64,000 bases of DNA from Spirosoma lacussanchae (GTDB taxonomy: Bacteria; Bacteroidota; Bacteroidia; Cytophagales; Spirosomataceae): positions 124,001 to 188,000 of the forward strand of contig NZ_SWJG01000005.1 in NCBI RefSeq assembly GCF_005870035.1, read 5' to 3'. The position numbers and the translations under genes are program-made. This document shows positions 17,824 through 27,287 of this stretch, in pieces. Within the stretch, counting starts at the first letter, position 1; each line of letters begins with the position of its first letter. The notes beneath the pieces are model-generated. The model made no database searches and was not told where the DNA came from. It worked only from the letters and a program-made list of their open reading frames with translations.

Positions 17824-20800
17824 ATGCGTACTGGCTGGTTTTCGTGGCTGTATGTGCTGGTCGGCTTCAGCAGCGGGTGCGCGCCGGATTCGGACACCGC
17901 CAGCCGGTTCGTGGTGTTGTCGCCCGCTAAAACGGGGGTTCACTTTGCCAATCAGATTACCGAAACCGATTCGGTGAATCTGGTGGTGAACGAATACACC
18001 TACATGGGCGGGGGCGTGGGCGTCGGTGATTTCAACCGCGACGGCTTACCCGATCTGTTCTTTACCGGCAATCAGGTCAGCAGCCAGCTGTATCTGAACC
18101 GGGGGGGCTTCCGGTTCGAGGAGGTGACGAAGCGGGCTGGACTGCAAACCCGCAGCTGGTGTACCGGGGTTAGCGTGACCGATATCAACCAGGACGGCTG
18201 GCCCGATCTGTATGTCTGCACAGCCGGTGCTGACCAAACCCATCACAACCTTCTTTTTGTCAATAATGGCCGGATCGAACCCGGCGGTGTACCTACTTTT
18301 ACCGAGTCGGCTGTGGCCTATGGGCTGGCCGACTCGGGCTTTTCGACCCAGGCCGCTTTTCTGGACTACGACAAAGACGGGGATCTGGACATGTACCTGC
18401 TGCGGCATAAAACCGGGGCCGAAAACCCGAACGACATCCGCCCCAACACCATCGACCCCGCCGACCCCTCGGCCGACCGGCTATTCCGTAACGAAGGGAC
18501 GGCTCCGGGCACTCTTGCCCGGGGTGGTGCCCATCCGGTATTTCGGGACGTATCGGTCCGGGCGGGGATACAGGGCGGGGGCTACGGGCTTGGCATCGTG
18601 GTAACCGACCTCAACCAGGACGGCTGGCCCGATCTGTACATCGGTAATGACTACCTCGGCAATGATTTCCTATGGCTCAACAACCAGGACGGCACGTTCT
18701 CCAATACGGCCCCGACCAGCCTGCGCCATCAGAGCTACTCGACTATGGGCACCGATGCCGCCGATCTTAACAACGACGGTCGGCCGGATCTGGTCACGCT
18801 CGATATGATGCCGGCTACCAATGAGCGCAAAAAAATGATGTTCTCGTTTCTGAGTTTCGAGCGTCACGAGCTGGAACGGCGGGCCGGATACGCGCCTGAA
18901 TTCATGCGTAATATGCTCCAGCTGAACATAGGCGCCCAAAACCAGGCCCGAAAGCAGGTGCCGCTTTTTGCGGAAGTGGGGCAACTGGCGGGCGTTGCCG
19001 AAACGGATTGGAGCTGGAGCGTACTGCTGGCCGACTTCGATAACGACGGCGCCAAAGACGTTTACATTACCAGCGGTATGGGCCGTGACCTGATCAACGC
19101 CGATTTTGTACAGTACCGCGCCGACATCCCCGACGATCCGCAGACGGGTGCTATGGGGCGACAGCGGGCCGTCCGGCAACGACTGGCCGAACTGGGCGAG
19201 GTGCCGCTGCCCAATCATTTCTACCGCAACCGCGGAGCAGCGGGCGGCAGTACGCCCCGGTTCGACGACGAATCGGACCGGATACGCGGTGCCGAACCGG
19301 CCCTGTCGAACGGAGCCGCTTATGCCGACCTCGATAATGACGGCGATCTGGACCTGATTGTCAGCACGCTCAACAAACCGGCGTCTATCCTGGAGAATAC
19401 AGCCCCGCCGGCCGATGCGCACGCCATTACGCTGAGGCTCGAGGGGCAGCACCCCAACCGGCAGGGCATCGGCGCTACGGTGCGGGCCTATGTGGGCGGG
19501 CAACTGCAAACGCTGGAGCAACATCCTGTACGGGGCTTTCTGTCGACGGTCGACGATCGGCTGCACATCGGGCTGGGCCGCGCTACTCAGCTCGACTCGC
19601 TGGTCGTTACCTGGCCCGACGATCGGCAGCAGACCCTTCGCTACCTGCGCGCCGACAGCGTATATACCCTCCGGCAGGCCAGTGCAACCGCCCGGCCACC
19701 TGCCGGTCTGGAGCCTGCTGTACCCTGGCTGACCGACGTGACCGACCAGTTGGGCGTGGGGTACCGGCACCAGGAGACTTTCTTTAACGACTACTCGTTT
19801 CAGCGACTGCTGCCCCGCCGGTACTCGCAGCCCGGCCCCTATCTGGCCACCGCCGATCTCAATGCTGACGGGCGTACCGATTTTTATGTGGGGGGCGCTT
19901 TTCGGCAGGTGGGTCAGCTGGGCATTCAGCGGTCCGATGGTCGCTTTGCGTTACAGCCATTGCTAACCGGATTGAAGCTCGAAGAAGATACCGACTGCCT
20001 GTTTCTGGACGCTGACGGCGATACCGACCTCGATCTGCTCGTGACGAGTGGCAGCGTAGAATTCGCCCCCGACTCTCCGCATTATAAACCCCGGCTGTAC
20101 CGGAATACGGGTTCGCTCCGGTCACCCCGGTTCGTACTGGATTCTACGGCTTTTCCGGCTAGTGTGCGCGTTAGTGCGGGTTGTGCGGTAGCTGCCGATT
20201 TCGACGCTGATGGAAAAACAGACCTGTTTCTGGGGGGGCGTATTGTACCAACCCGCTATCCCGAAGCGCCCCGCAGTTATCTGCTGCGAAATACCGGCCT
20301 GGCAGGTCAGTCGGCCCGTTTTGAAGACGTTACGGCCCGGCTGGCCCCTGCGCTGGTCGCGCCCGGTATGGTTACGTCGGCGGTCTGGACCGATACGAAC
20401 CAGGACCACCGCCCCGACCTCGTCCTGGCGGGAGAGTGGATGCCGGTTCGGGTATTGGTGCAAACGCAACAGGGGACCTTTCAGGATACGGGCGCGGGCA
20501 GAAACGGACTAGCCGCCAGTGCGGGCTTCTGGCGTCGGCTGGCCGCTGCCGACCTGGATGGGGATGGCGATGCGGATATCCTGGCCGGGAATATGGGGCT
20601 CAATCACTCGCTCCATGTGACGGCCCGGCAACCAGCCTGGCTCTATGCCGCGGACTATGACGATAACGGGACCATAGACCCAATCCTCTGCCACTACATC
20701 CGCCACAGCAACGGCGCGTATACCCTTAGTTCGGCCCTCACCCGAAATCAATGGGCCGCCCACATGCCCGCCATCCGGCAGCGTTTCCCCGACAACAGCA

Positions 20801-21246
20801 GCTATGCGATGGCTTCGCTGGAGACCATCCTTCCCGAATCCATGCGTATGCGGGCGCGGGTACTGCGTTGCGAAGAAACCCGGACGGGCTATTTCGAGAA
20901 CCGCGGCAACGGACGGTTTACGTTCCATCCGCTACCCGACGAGGCCCAGTGGGCACCCGTTAACGCCCTGCTGGTAGCCGACCTGACCGCTGATCAGATT
21001 CCGGATGTGTTGCTGGCGGGTAACGATTACCAGACGGAGGTAACCCAGGGGCAGCAGGATGCTTTGTATGGGCTGTTGCTGGCTGGGCAGGGGCGGGGCC
21101 GGTACGCGGCTGTATCGGCCCGGCGCAGTGGTCTCCGACTGCCGGGCGAGGTGACCGACCTGAAACTGGTTCAGATGCGTGGCCAGCAGGCGGTACTGGT
21201 GGCTACCAACAACGACCGGCTGCGCGTTCTTCGGGTTCGGCCCTAA
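17824..21246 (+). CDS. VCBS/FG-GAP repeat lipoprotein with ASPIC/UnbV domain
   Basis: A 1140-residue lipoprotein (lipobox near FSSGC, Cys19). It consists of seven- to eight-bladed-propeller-type FG-GAP/VCBS repeats with calcium-loop motifs such as DFNRDGLPDL, DINQDGWPDL, DYDKDGDLDM, DFDNDGAKDV and DLDNDGDLDL. An ASPIC/UnbV domain lies at about 545-600 (GIGATVRAYVGGQLQTLEQHP, RLHIGLG). A second repeat block follows from about 670 to the end. Such CRTAC1-like proteins are common near susCD loci in Cytophagales. They are thought to act at the cell surface in binding or adhesion, without proven enzymatic activity. It starts 8 bp after the GH30 stop. Confidence 0.92.
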   Translation: MRTGWFSWLYVLVGFSSGCAPDSDTASRFVVLSPAKTGVHFANQITETDSVNLVVNEYTYMGGGVGVGDFNRDGLPDLFFTGNQVSSQLYLNRGGFRFEEVTKRAGLQTRSWCTGVSVTDINQDGWPDLYVCTAGADQTHHNLLFVNNGRIEPGGVPTFTESAVAYGLADSGFSTQAAFLDYDKDGDLDMYLLRHKTGAENPNDIRPNTIDPADPSADRLFRNEGTAPGTLARGGAHPVFRDVSVRAGIQGGGYGLGIVVTDLNQDGWPDLYIGNDYLGNDFLWLNNQDGTFSNTAPTSLRHQSYSTMGTDAADLNNDGRPDLVTLDMMPATNERKKMMFSFLSFERHELERRAGYAPEFMRNMLQLNIGAQNQARKQVPLFAEVGQLAGVAETDWSWSVLLADFDNDGAKDVYITSGMGRDLINADFVQYRADIPDDPQTGAMGRQRAVRQRLAELGEVPLPNHFYRNRGAAGGSTPRFDDESDRIRGAEPALSNGAAYADLDNDGDLDLIVSTLNKPASILENTAPPADAHAITLRLEGQHPNRQGIGATVRAYVGGQLQTLEQHPVRGFLSTVDDRLHIGLGRATQLDSLVVTWPDDRQQTLRYLRADSVYTLRQASATARPPAGLEPAVPWLTDVTDQLGVGYRHQETFFNDYSFQRLLPRRYSQPGPYLATADLNADGRTDFYVGGAFRQVGQLGIQRSDGRFALQPLLTGLKLEEDTDCLFLDADGDTDLDLLVTSGSVEFAPDSPHYKPRLYRNTGSLRSPRFVLDSTAFPASVRVSAGCAVAADFDADGKTDLFLGGRIVPTRYPEAPRSYLLRNTGLAGQSARFEDVTARLAPALVAPGMVTSAVWTDTNQDHRPDLVLAGEWMPVRVLVQTQQGTFQDTGAGRNGLAASAGFWRRLAAADLDGDGDADILAGNMGLNHSLHVTARQPAWLYAADYDDNGTIDPILCHYIRHSNGAYTLSSALTRNQWAAHMPAIRQRFPDNSSYAMASLETILPESMRMRARVLRCEETRTGYFENRGNGRFTFHPLPDEAQWAPVNALLVADLTADQIPDVLLAGNDYQTEVTQGQQDALYGLLLAGQGRGRYAAVSARRSGLRLPGEVTDLKLVQMRGQQAVLVATNNDRLRVLRVRP

Positions 21247-21372
21247 GGGGAGCAGCAGGTCGGCCCGGCTACGGTCAGTAAAATCATAATATTCTCCATC
21301 TTTCTTTCAATTTATCCATTTTGTAACCAGCCACTATTGCTGAATTTTGACCTTCATTCAGTACCTGAAAAA

Positions 21373-24300
21373 ATGGCAAGTATGACTACGGATGGTCAAG
21401 CAGTAAGGGCCTGGGAAGAGCCGGTATCCATTCCCACGTATGAAGTAGGGGCGCCTGAGAAAAACCCTATGTTTCTGGAGAAACGAGTCTATCAGGGCAG
21501 CAGTGGCGTCGTTTATCCGCATGCCGTGATCGAAACCATTGCCGATACCCCGGTCGACAAGACCTATCAGGCGGTTTATCTGGAAAATGCGTACCTCAAA
21601 ATCATGATCCTGCCCGAGCTGGGCGGGCGCATTCAGATGGCGTACGATAAGGTTAAACAACGGCATTTCGTCTATTATAACAGTGTCATTAAACCGGCGC
21701 TGGTGGGCCTGACTGGCCCCTGGATTTCGGGCGGTATCGAGTTCAACTGGCCGCAGCACCACCGGCCCAGCACCTTTGAACCGGTCGACTTCAGCATAGA
21801 AGAGCAGCCCGACGGCGCCAAAACGGTTTGGGTGAGTGAAGTAGAGCGTATGTTCCGCACCAAGGGGATGGCCGGTTTTACCCTATATCCTGATCAGGCG
21901 TACCTCGAAATTCGCGGGGTGTTGTACAACCGAACCCCGGTACCACAGACTTTTTTATGGTGGGCCAATCCGGCCGTACGCGTCAACGAACACTATCAAT
22001 CGGTATTTCCGCCCGATGTGTATGCTGTTTTCGATCATGGCAAACGCGATGTGTCGGCTTTCCCGATTGCGAAAGGCACCTATTACAAAGTCGATTATGC
22101 GCCGGGCACCGATATATCCCGCTACGTTACCATTCCCGTACCGACGTCGTACATGGCTATTGCCTCGAAATACAACTTCATGGGTGGCTACGAGCACGAC
22201 AGCCGGGGCGGCCTGCTCCACGTGGCCGACCATCACGTATCGCCCGGCAAAAAGCAGTGGACCTGGGGTAACGGTGAGTTCGGCTACGCCTGGGATCGTA
22301 ACCTGACCGATACCGATGGTCCGTATATCGAGCTGATGACCGGGGTGTATACCGATAACCAGCCTGATTTCTCGTGGATCATGCCGAACGAAGAACGGCG
22401 GTTTACGCAGTATTTTATGCCCTACAGCGAAATCGGTCTCGTCAAAAACGCCACCCGGGAAGCCGCCATCAACCTCGAGATTGAAGCGGGCAACGTCTAT
22501 CTGAAAGCCTACGCTACGGCTTTGTATCCCGACGCTGTTGTCCGGCTAACGCAGGAAGGAGCGCCGGTTTTTGAACATACCGTAACCATATCGCCCGAGC
22601 GGCCTTTCCTGCATACGCTGGCCCTGTCCGTTAATCAGCCGGAAACCCTCCGGCTGAGCCTGGAAACCGCCGACGGCACCGAACTGGTTGCGTACCAGCC
22701 CGACGCGCCCGTCGAGAACGAGATTCCCAAACCGGCCGAAGCCGCCCGACAACCGCAGGAGATCGACAGTAATGAGCAGCTGTACCTGACCGGTCTGCAC
22801 ATTGAGCAGTATCGGCATGCCACCTACACAGCCACCGACTATTACGAAGAAGCCCTGCGCCGGGATGCTGCCGATGTGCGCTGTAACAACGCGATGGGGC
22901 TCTGGAATTATAAACGCGGGCAGTTTTCGCAGGCCGAGCCGTACTTCCGCCGGGCGGTGCAGACCCTGACGCAGCGCAACCCCAACCCGTACGACGGCGA
23001 ACCGTACTACAACCTGGGCCTGTGTCTGCTCATGCTGAACCGACCCGACGAAGCGTATGACGCTTTTTTCAAGGCAACCTGGAACGGCGCCTGGCAGGAT
23101 ACTAGCTACCTCGAACTGGCCCGTATAGCCACCCACCGGAAGCAGTACCGGCAGGCGCTCGAGCTGGTTGATAAGTCGCTGATCCGCAACGGACACGGTC
23201 ACCAGGCGCGGCATCTGAAGGCGGCTCTGCTCCGGAAACTGAACCGGCTGAACGAGGCCCGGCAGGCCAACGCCGACGCCCTGCAGCTGGATGCGTTCAA
23301 CTTCGGGTGCGGGTATGAACAGGTGCTGCTTGGACAAACAGACGGGTCCGGCCTGAACGCACGGATGCGGCAGTATGTACACAATTACCTGGAATACGCC
23401 ATCGACTATATGCGCGCCGGGCTGTATGACGAAGCCATTGGGTTATTGATGGAAGCCGTTCAGAACAACCGGCCAACGTACGCCCTGGTTTATTACTTCC
23501 TGGCCTACTGCCGGGCGCAGCAGGGACAGACCGACGCCGTAGCCGACTGGCTGCAGCAGGGCGCACAGGCGAGTCCAAACTTTGTTTTTCCGAACCGGCT
23601 CGAAGAGCTTGTGGTGCTGACCTGGGCCGTTGAGCAGCAGCCGACCGATGCCTTTGCCCACTATTACCTCGGAAACTTCTGGTATGCCAACCGGCAGTAT
23701 AACAACGCCATTGCCCACTGGGAGCAGGCCGCAACGCTGAATCCAGCCTTTCCCACGGTTTTCCGGAACCTGTCGCTGGCTTATCATAACAAACGGCAAA
23801 ATCCGGAAAAGGCCCTTCAGGTGCTGGAAAAGGCCTTTGCGCTCGACCCAGCCGACGCGCGCGTGCTGATGGAGCTGGATCAACTTTACCGGAAGCAGCA
23901 GGTGCCGCATAACCGGCGGCTGGCGTTGCTGGAGCAGCATCTGCCTCAGACAGAACAGCGCGACGACCTGTATCTGGAGCGGGTTACGCTGTACAACCAG
24001 CTGGGGCAGCACGAAAAAGCCCGGACCCTACTCGCCAGTCGTCAGTTTCATCCGTGGGAGGGGGGAGAAGGTAAAGTTGTTCGGCAGTACCTGATCTGTC
24101 ATATCGAACTGGCTAAACAGGCGCTGCAGGCTGGTCACTACGAGCAGGCGCTGACCCTGCTGACGGCCGCCGAAACCTACCCGCCCAACCTGGGTGAAGG
24201 AAAACTGTACGGCGTGCCAGAGAACGATATTTTTTATCTGAAAGGGCGGGCCTATCAGGGACTGCATGATTCGCAGCGGGCTCAGTCGTATTTTGAACGG

Positions 24301-24711
24301 GCAACCCAGGGGCTGAGCGAGCCGGTGCAGGCTGTTTTTTACAACGACCCCCAGCCCGACACTATTTTTTATCAGGGACTGGCCTGGAGCGCGCTGAACC
24401 AGCCCGAGCGGGCCGAGCGGCTGTTTCGGCGGTTGATTCAGTTTGGTGAGGCTCACCTCAACGACACCATACGGCTCGATTACTTTGCCGTCTCGCTACC
24501 CGACCTGCTGGTGTTCGATGCTGACCTGAACGAGCGCAACCGGATTCACTGCTACTACCTCATCGGACTGGGTTATCTGGGGCTGGGGAGCGCTTACGCG
24601 CAGCAGGCGCTGGATGCCTTCGATCGGGTACTGCAACTCGACCGGAACCACCAGGGCGCGGCCCTCCACCGGAAAGGGGTAGGCCAGCCGTCCGCTGTCT
24701 CTGTCTTGTAA
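21373..24711 (+). CDS. DUF5107-domain protein with TPR repeats
   Basis: A 1112-residue protein without a signal peptide. Residues about 1-320 are a DUF5107 domain, related to galactose-mutarotase-like sandwich folds (LPELGGRIQMAYDKVKQRHFVYYN, GPWISGGIEFNWPQHHRP). About 430 onward contains many TPR-like helical pairs (YYNLGLCLLMLNRPDEAYDAF, HYYLGNFWYANRQYNNAIAHWEQA). Family members sit in carbohydrate loci; a sugar-binding or processing role is likely but unproven. The start at 21373 (MASMTTDG) is chosen over the upstream TTG (21337) because it is an ATG and conserved residues begin just after it; 21382 is also possible. It is the last gene of the susCD-direction block. Confidence 0.85.
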   Translation: MASMTTDGQAVRAWEEPVSIPTYEVGAPEKNPMFLEKRVYQGSSGVVYPHAVIETIADTPVDKTYQAVYLENAYLKIMILPELGGRIQMAYDKVKQRHFVYYNSVIKPALVGLTGPWISGGIEFNWPQHHRPSTFEPVDFSIEEQPDGAKTVWVSEVERMFRTKGMAGFTLYPDQAYLEIRGVLYNRTPVPQTFLWWANPAVRVNEHYQSVFPPDVYAVFDHGKRDVSAFPIAKGTYYKVDYAPGTDISRYVTIPVPTSYMAIASKYNFMGGYEHDSRGGLLHVADHHVSPGKKQWTWGNGEFGYAWDRNLTDTDGPYIELMTGVYTDNQPDFSWIMPNEERRFTQYFMPYSEIGLVKNATREAAINLEIEAGNVYLKAYATALYPDAVVRLTQEGAPVFEHTVTISPERPFLHTLALSVNQPETLRLSLETADGTELVAYQPDAPVENEIPKPAEAARQPQEIDSNEQLYLTGLHIEQYRHATYTATDYYEEALRRDAADVRCNNAMGLWNYKRGQFSQAEPYFRRAVQTLTQRNPNPYDGEPYYNLGLCLLMLNRPDEAYDAFFKATWNGAWQDTSYLELARIATHRKQYRQALELVDKSLIRNGHGHQARHLKAALLRKLNRLNEARQANADALQLDAFNFGCGYEQVLLGQTDGSGLNARMRQYVHNYLEYAIDYMRAGLYDEAIGLLMEAVQNNRPTYALVYYFLAYCRAQQGQTDAVADWLQQGAQASPNFVFPNRLEELVVLTWAVEQQPTDAFAHYYLGNFWYANRQYNNAIAHWEQAATLNPAFPTVFRNLSLAYHNKRQNPEKALQVLEKAFALDPADARVLMELDQLYRKQQVPHNRRLALLEQHLPQTEQRDDLYLERVTLYNQLGQHEKARTLLASRQFHPWEGGEGKVVRQYLICHIELAKQALQAGHYEQALTLLTAAETYPPNLGEGKLYGVPENDIFYLKGRAYQGLHDSQRAQSYFERATQGLSEPVQAVFYNDPQPDTIFYQGLAWSALNQPERAERLFRRLIQFGEAHLNDTIRLDYFAVSLPDLLVFDADLNERNRIHCYYLIGLGYLGLGSAYAQQALDAFDRVLQLDRNHQGAALHRKGVGQPSAVSVL

Positions 24712-24834
24712 ATTCGTTAGTTGCCCATCATAGCTGATTGTAGACTGGCAGCCAGCCTATCGCTTCCATCGGAGCAGGCATGGCTGTCAGTTTTGTTTAC
24801 ACCTGATCGGGGACGACTGGTGGTCAGCTGCCCG

Positions 24835-25710
24835 CTAGGTCGTTTCTTTTCGGCGGAAATCGCGGGGGGGGATGCCCATAACTCCCGTAAACACCCGGCT
24901 GAAGTGGTAAGGGTCACTGTAGCCGACCTGATAGGCTACTTCCTTGATGCGCAGGTGGCTGTACTTCAGCAGCTGACAGGCTTTCTGCATTTTGAGGTAG
25001 GTGAAGAAGTTGATGGGGGCGCTCTGGACTTTCTGGCGGAACAGGGCCGAGTAATGCGAGGCCGACATATTGGCTACCCCAGCCAGCTCATCGAGGGTGA
25101 GGCTCTGGCTCAGGTGCTGCTTCATGTAGGTAATGGTCCGGCTAACGGGGTCCTGGCTGGCCGAAGCGTCCTGGTCGGGGTTGTAGACCGAGGTTTTGAA
25201 GGTGGTCAGAAAATGGGCCAGGCTGTTGTTGGCATAGACCAGACTGTCTTCGTTGAACGACATTTCTACGTGGGCGATGATGTCTTCGAACAGCGAAAAC
25301 CGCTCGTCGCGGGCCAGTACGGTAACCGGCCCTGGCTCCTGTTGCAGGAAGGTCAGAAAATGGGCCGATCGGGTGCCGGTAAAATGAATCCAGTAAATAG
25401 TCCAGGGGTTAAGCTGATCGGCTCCGTAGGCGTGGGATATATCGGCAGGCAGAATGAAAAACTGATTGGCAGTAACGGCGTATTTGCTGGCGCCAGTCCG
25501 GCACCAGCCTTCGCCCTGCACGCAATAAATCAGGATATGCTGCGGGCAGCCGCTGCGCCGTTCGCGGTCGTGAAACGCAGCCTTCGGGTAGTAGCCTATG
25601 TCGGTGATGTACAGCGATTCGCAGAGCGGGTGAGCGGCCATCTGGGTCAGTACGTCGACGGGTAAACTGGCACTGCGCTGGCCGGTGAAACCTTCCTGTT
25701 TTTTGAGCAT
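24835..25710 (-). CDS. AraC-family transcriptional regulator
   Basis: A 291-residue regulator. Residues about 20-160 are a cupin-type AraC ligand-binding domain (HILIYCVQGEGWCRTG, FFILPADISHAYGAD, WTIYWIHFTG). Residues about 185-285 are a double helix-turn-helix DNA-binding domain (TLDELAGVANMSASHYSALFRQ, RIKEVAYQVGYSDPYHFSRVFTGVMGIPPRDFR). Members usually sense a sugar and activate uptake and catabolic genes. It is divergent from the sugar-symporter gene with 102 bp between the starts, so it probably controls that gene and the GH2 downstream. The last arm of the protein is basic (RRKETT). Confidence 0.93.
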   Translation of the reverse strand: MLKKQEGFTGQRSASLPVDVLTQMAAHPLCESLYITDIGYYPKAAFHDRERRSGCPQHILIYCVQGEGWCRTGASKYAVTANQFFILPADISHAYGADQLNPWTIYWIHFTGTRSAHFLTFLQQEPGPVTVLARDERFSLFEDIIAHVEMSFNEDSLVYANNSLAHFLTTFKTSVYNPDQDASASQDPVSRTITYMKQHLSQSLTLDELAGVANMSASHYSALFRQKVQSAPINFFTYLKMQKACQLLKYSHLRIKEVAYQVGYSDPYHFSRVFTGVMGIPPRDFRRKETT

Positions 25711-25782
25711 GATTGAATACGTACAGTAATTTTGTCCATCTATTTCGTAAGAATGACTATGTAAAAGTACAATATGAACTGG

Positions 25783-25790
25783 TATTTTTG
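25783..25790 (+). promoter_or_regulatory. -7 box for the sugar-symporter gene
   Basis: tatttttg matches TAnnTTTG and lies 22 bp before the start codon at 25813. No clear -33 TTTG is present, which would fit activator dependence, for instance on the divergent AraC protein. That link is inference. Confidence 0.45.
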
Positions 25791-25812
25791 CTACTTTATA
25801 ATTGAATAGTTT

Positions 25813-27165
25813 ATGAACGCAGCCCTTACGACCTCTTCAGCAAAGACGCACTATTCACTCGGGATCTCGTTTATTTCGGCCTTGGGCGGGTATCTGTTTG
25901 GGTTCGATTTTGCCGTCATTTCAGGCGCTCTGCCGCTGCTGAGAGGCATTTTTGGGCTAAACGCCTGGTGGGAAGGGTTCATGACCGGCTCGCTGGCGCT
26001 GGGCTGTATGGTCGGCTGCGTCGTGGCCGGAAAACTGGCCGATCAGTACGGTCGCCGACCGGCCCTGATGGTAGCTGCGGGAATCTTTGCGGCTTCGTCG
26101 GTTTGGATGGCGCTTTCCAGCAGTTTATCTATCTTTATGTTGGCCCGGTTTGTAGCTGGTATCGGCGTCGGGATGGCGTCCATGCTCAGTCCGCTCTACA
26201 TAGCCGAGGTCTCGCCCGCTGAAATTCGGGGGCGCAACGTGGCCATCAACCAGCTGACGATCGTAATCGGCATCCTGATCACTAACCTGGTCAACTACGC
26301 CCTGGCCGACAATGGGCCCGATGCCTGGCGCTGGATGTTCGGTCTGGGGGCTGTGCCCTCAGTGGCGTTTCTGGTGGGGGTAATCTGGCTGCCCGAGAGT
26401 CCGCGCTGGCTGTTGCAGAATGGCCACACCGCGCGGGGTACGGCTATCCTTCAGCGCATTGGTGGCCCGGTCTTCGCCGATAAAACCGTTGCTGATGTCA
26501 ACAGTGCTCCGGCCGGGCAGACCAACGTATCCCTGTCGACCCTGCTCGAACCTGGTATCCGGTCGGCGGTGGGGGTCGGTATCGGCCTGGCTATCTTTCA
26601 GCAGCTATGCGGCATCAATGTGGTATTCAACTATACATCTACCATCTTCGAAACCGTGGGGGCCAACCTGGACCGGCAGTTATTCGAGACGGTAGCAATC
26701 GGGTTGGTAAACCTGGTTTTTACCGTCGTAGCCATGTGGCAGGTCGACCGACTGGGGCGCAAGCCGTTGATGCTGACCGGCGCCATTGGGCTAACGGTGC
26801 TGTACGTCGTCATTGCGATGCTGCTGCAGAACGGCGCAACGGCGGGGCTGCTGTCAGTATTCGTGCTGCTGGCCATTGCCACCTACGCCACATCGCTGGC
26901 TCCCGTAACCTGGGTGCTGATTTCCGAGATATTCCCGAATCGGGTTCGGGGGCTGGCCTCGTCGGTAGCTATTCTGGCCCTCTGGGGGTCCTACTTCGTG
27001 CTGGTGTTTACCTTCCCTATCCTGGCCGAGACACTGGGTACGTACGGCCCGTTTTGGCTCTATGCGGCCATCTGCCTGATCGGCTTTGTGTTCGTATTGC
27101 GTAATGTTCGCGAAACCAAGGGTAAAACGCTGGAAGAGATGGAAGACGTGTTCCGGCCCCACTGA
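25813..27165 (+). CDS. MFS sugar:proton symporter (sugar porter family)
   Basis: A 450-residue inner-membrane transporter with about twelve membrane segments. Sugar porter signatures are present in both halves: GRRPALM after TM2, VGMASMLSPLYIAEVSPAEIRGR around TM4, PESPRWLL at the end of the first half, QQLCGINVVFNYTSTIFE in TM7, DRLGRKPLML in the second half and ETKGKTLEEME at the C-terminus. These point to a hexose or pentose (xylose, arabinose or galactose type) taken up with protons. It lies between the AraC regulator and the GH2 gene, consistent with uptake of the sugar released by the neighbouring hydrolases. Confidence 0.94.
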   Translation: MNAALTTSSAKTHYSLGISFISALGGYLFGFDFAVISGALPLLRGIFGLNAWWEGFMTGSLALGCMVGCVVAGKLADQYGRRPALMVAAGIFAASSVWMALSSSLSIFMLARFVAGIGVGMASMLSPLYIAEVSPAEIRGRNVAINQLTIVIGILITNLVNYALADNGPDAWRWMFGLGAVPSVAFLVGVIWLPESPRWLLQNGHTARGTAILQRIGGPVFADKTVADVNSAPAGQTNVSLSTLLEPGIRSAVGVGIGLAIFQQLCGINVVFNYTSTIFETVGANLDRQLFETVAIGLVNLVFTVVAMWQVDRLGRKPLMLTGAIGLTVLYVVIAMLLQNGATAGLLSVFVLLAIATYATSLAPVTWVLISEIFPNRVRGLASSVAILALWGSYFVLVFTFPILAETLGTYGPFWLYAAICLIGFVFVLRNVRETKGKTLEEMEDVFRPH

Positions 27166-27287
27166 CTCCGATCCGCCAGCGCTCCGCTGTATCGCCCGTT
27201 CTGTAACGTGATCCGGGCCGAACGGCACGACCCGCCGGGAAGCGCCGGGCGTGGCATACTCATGTGGTACTCATTTCGATGCTTGTT

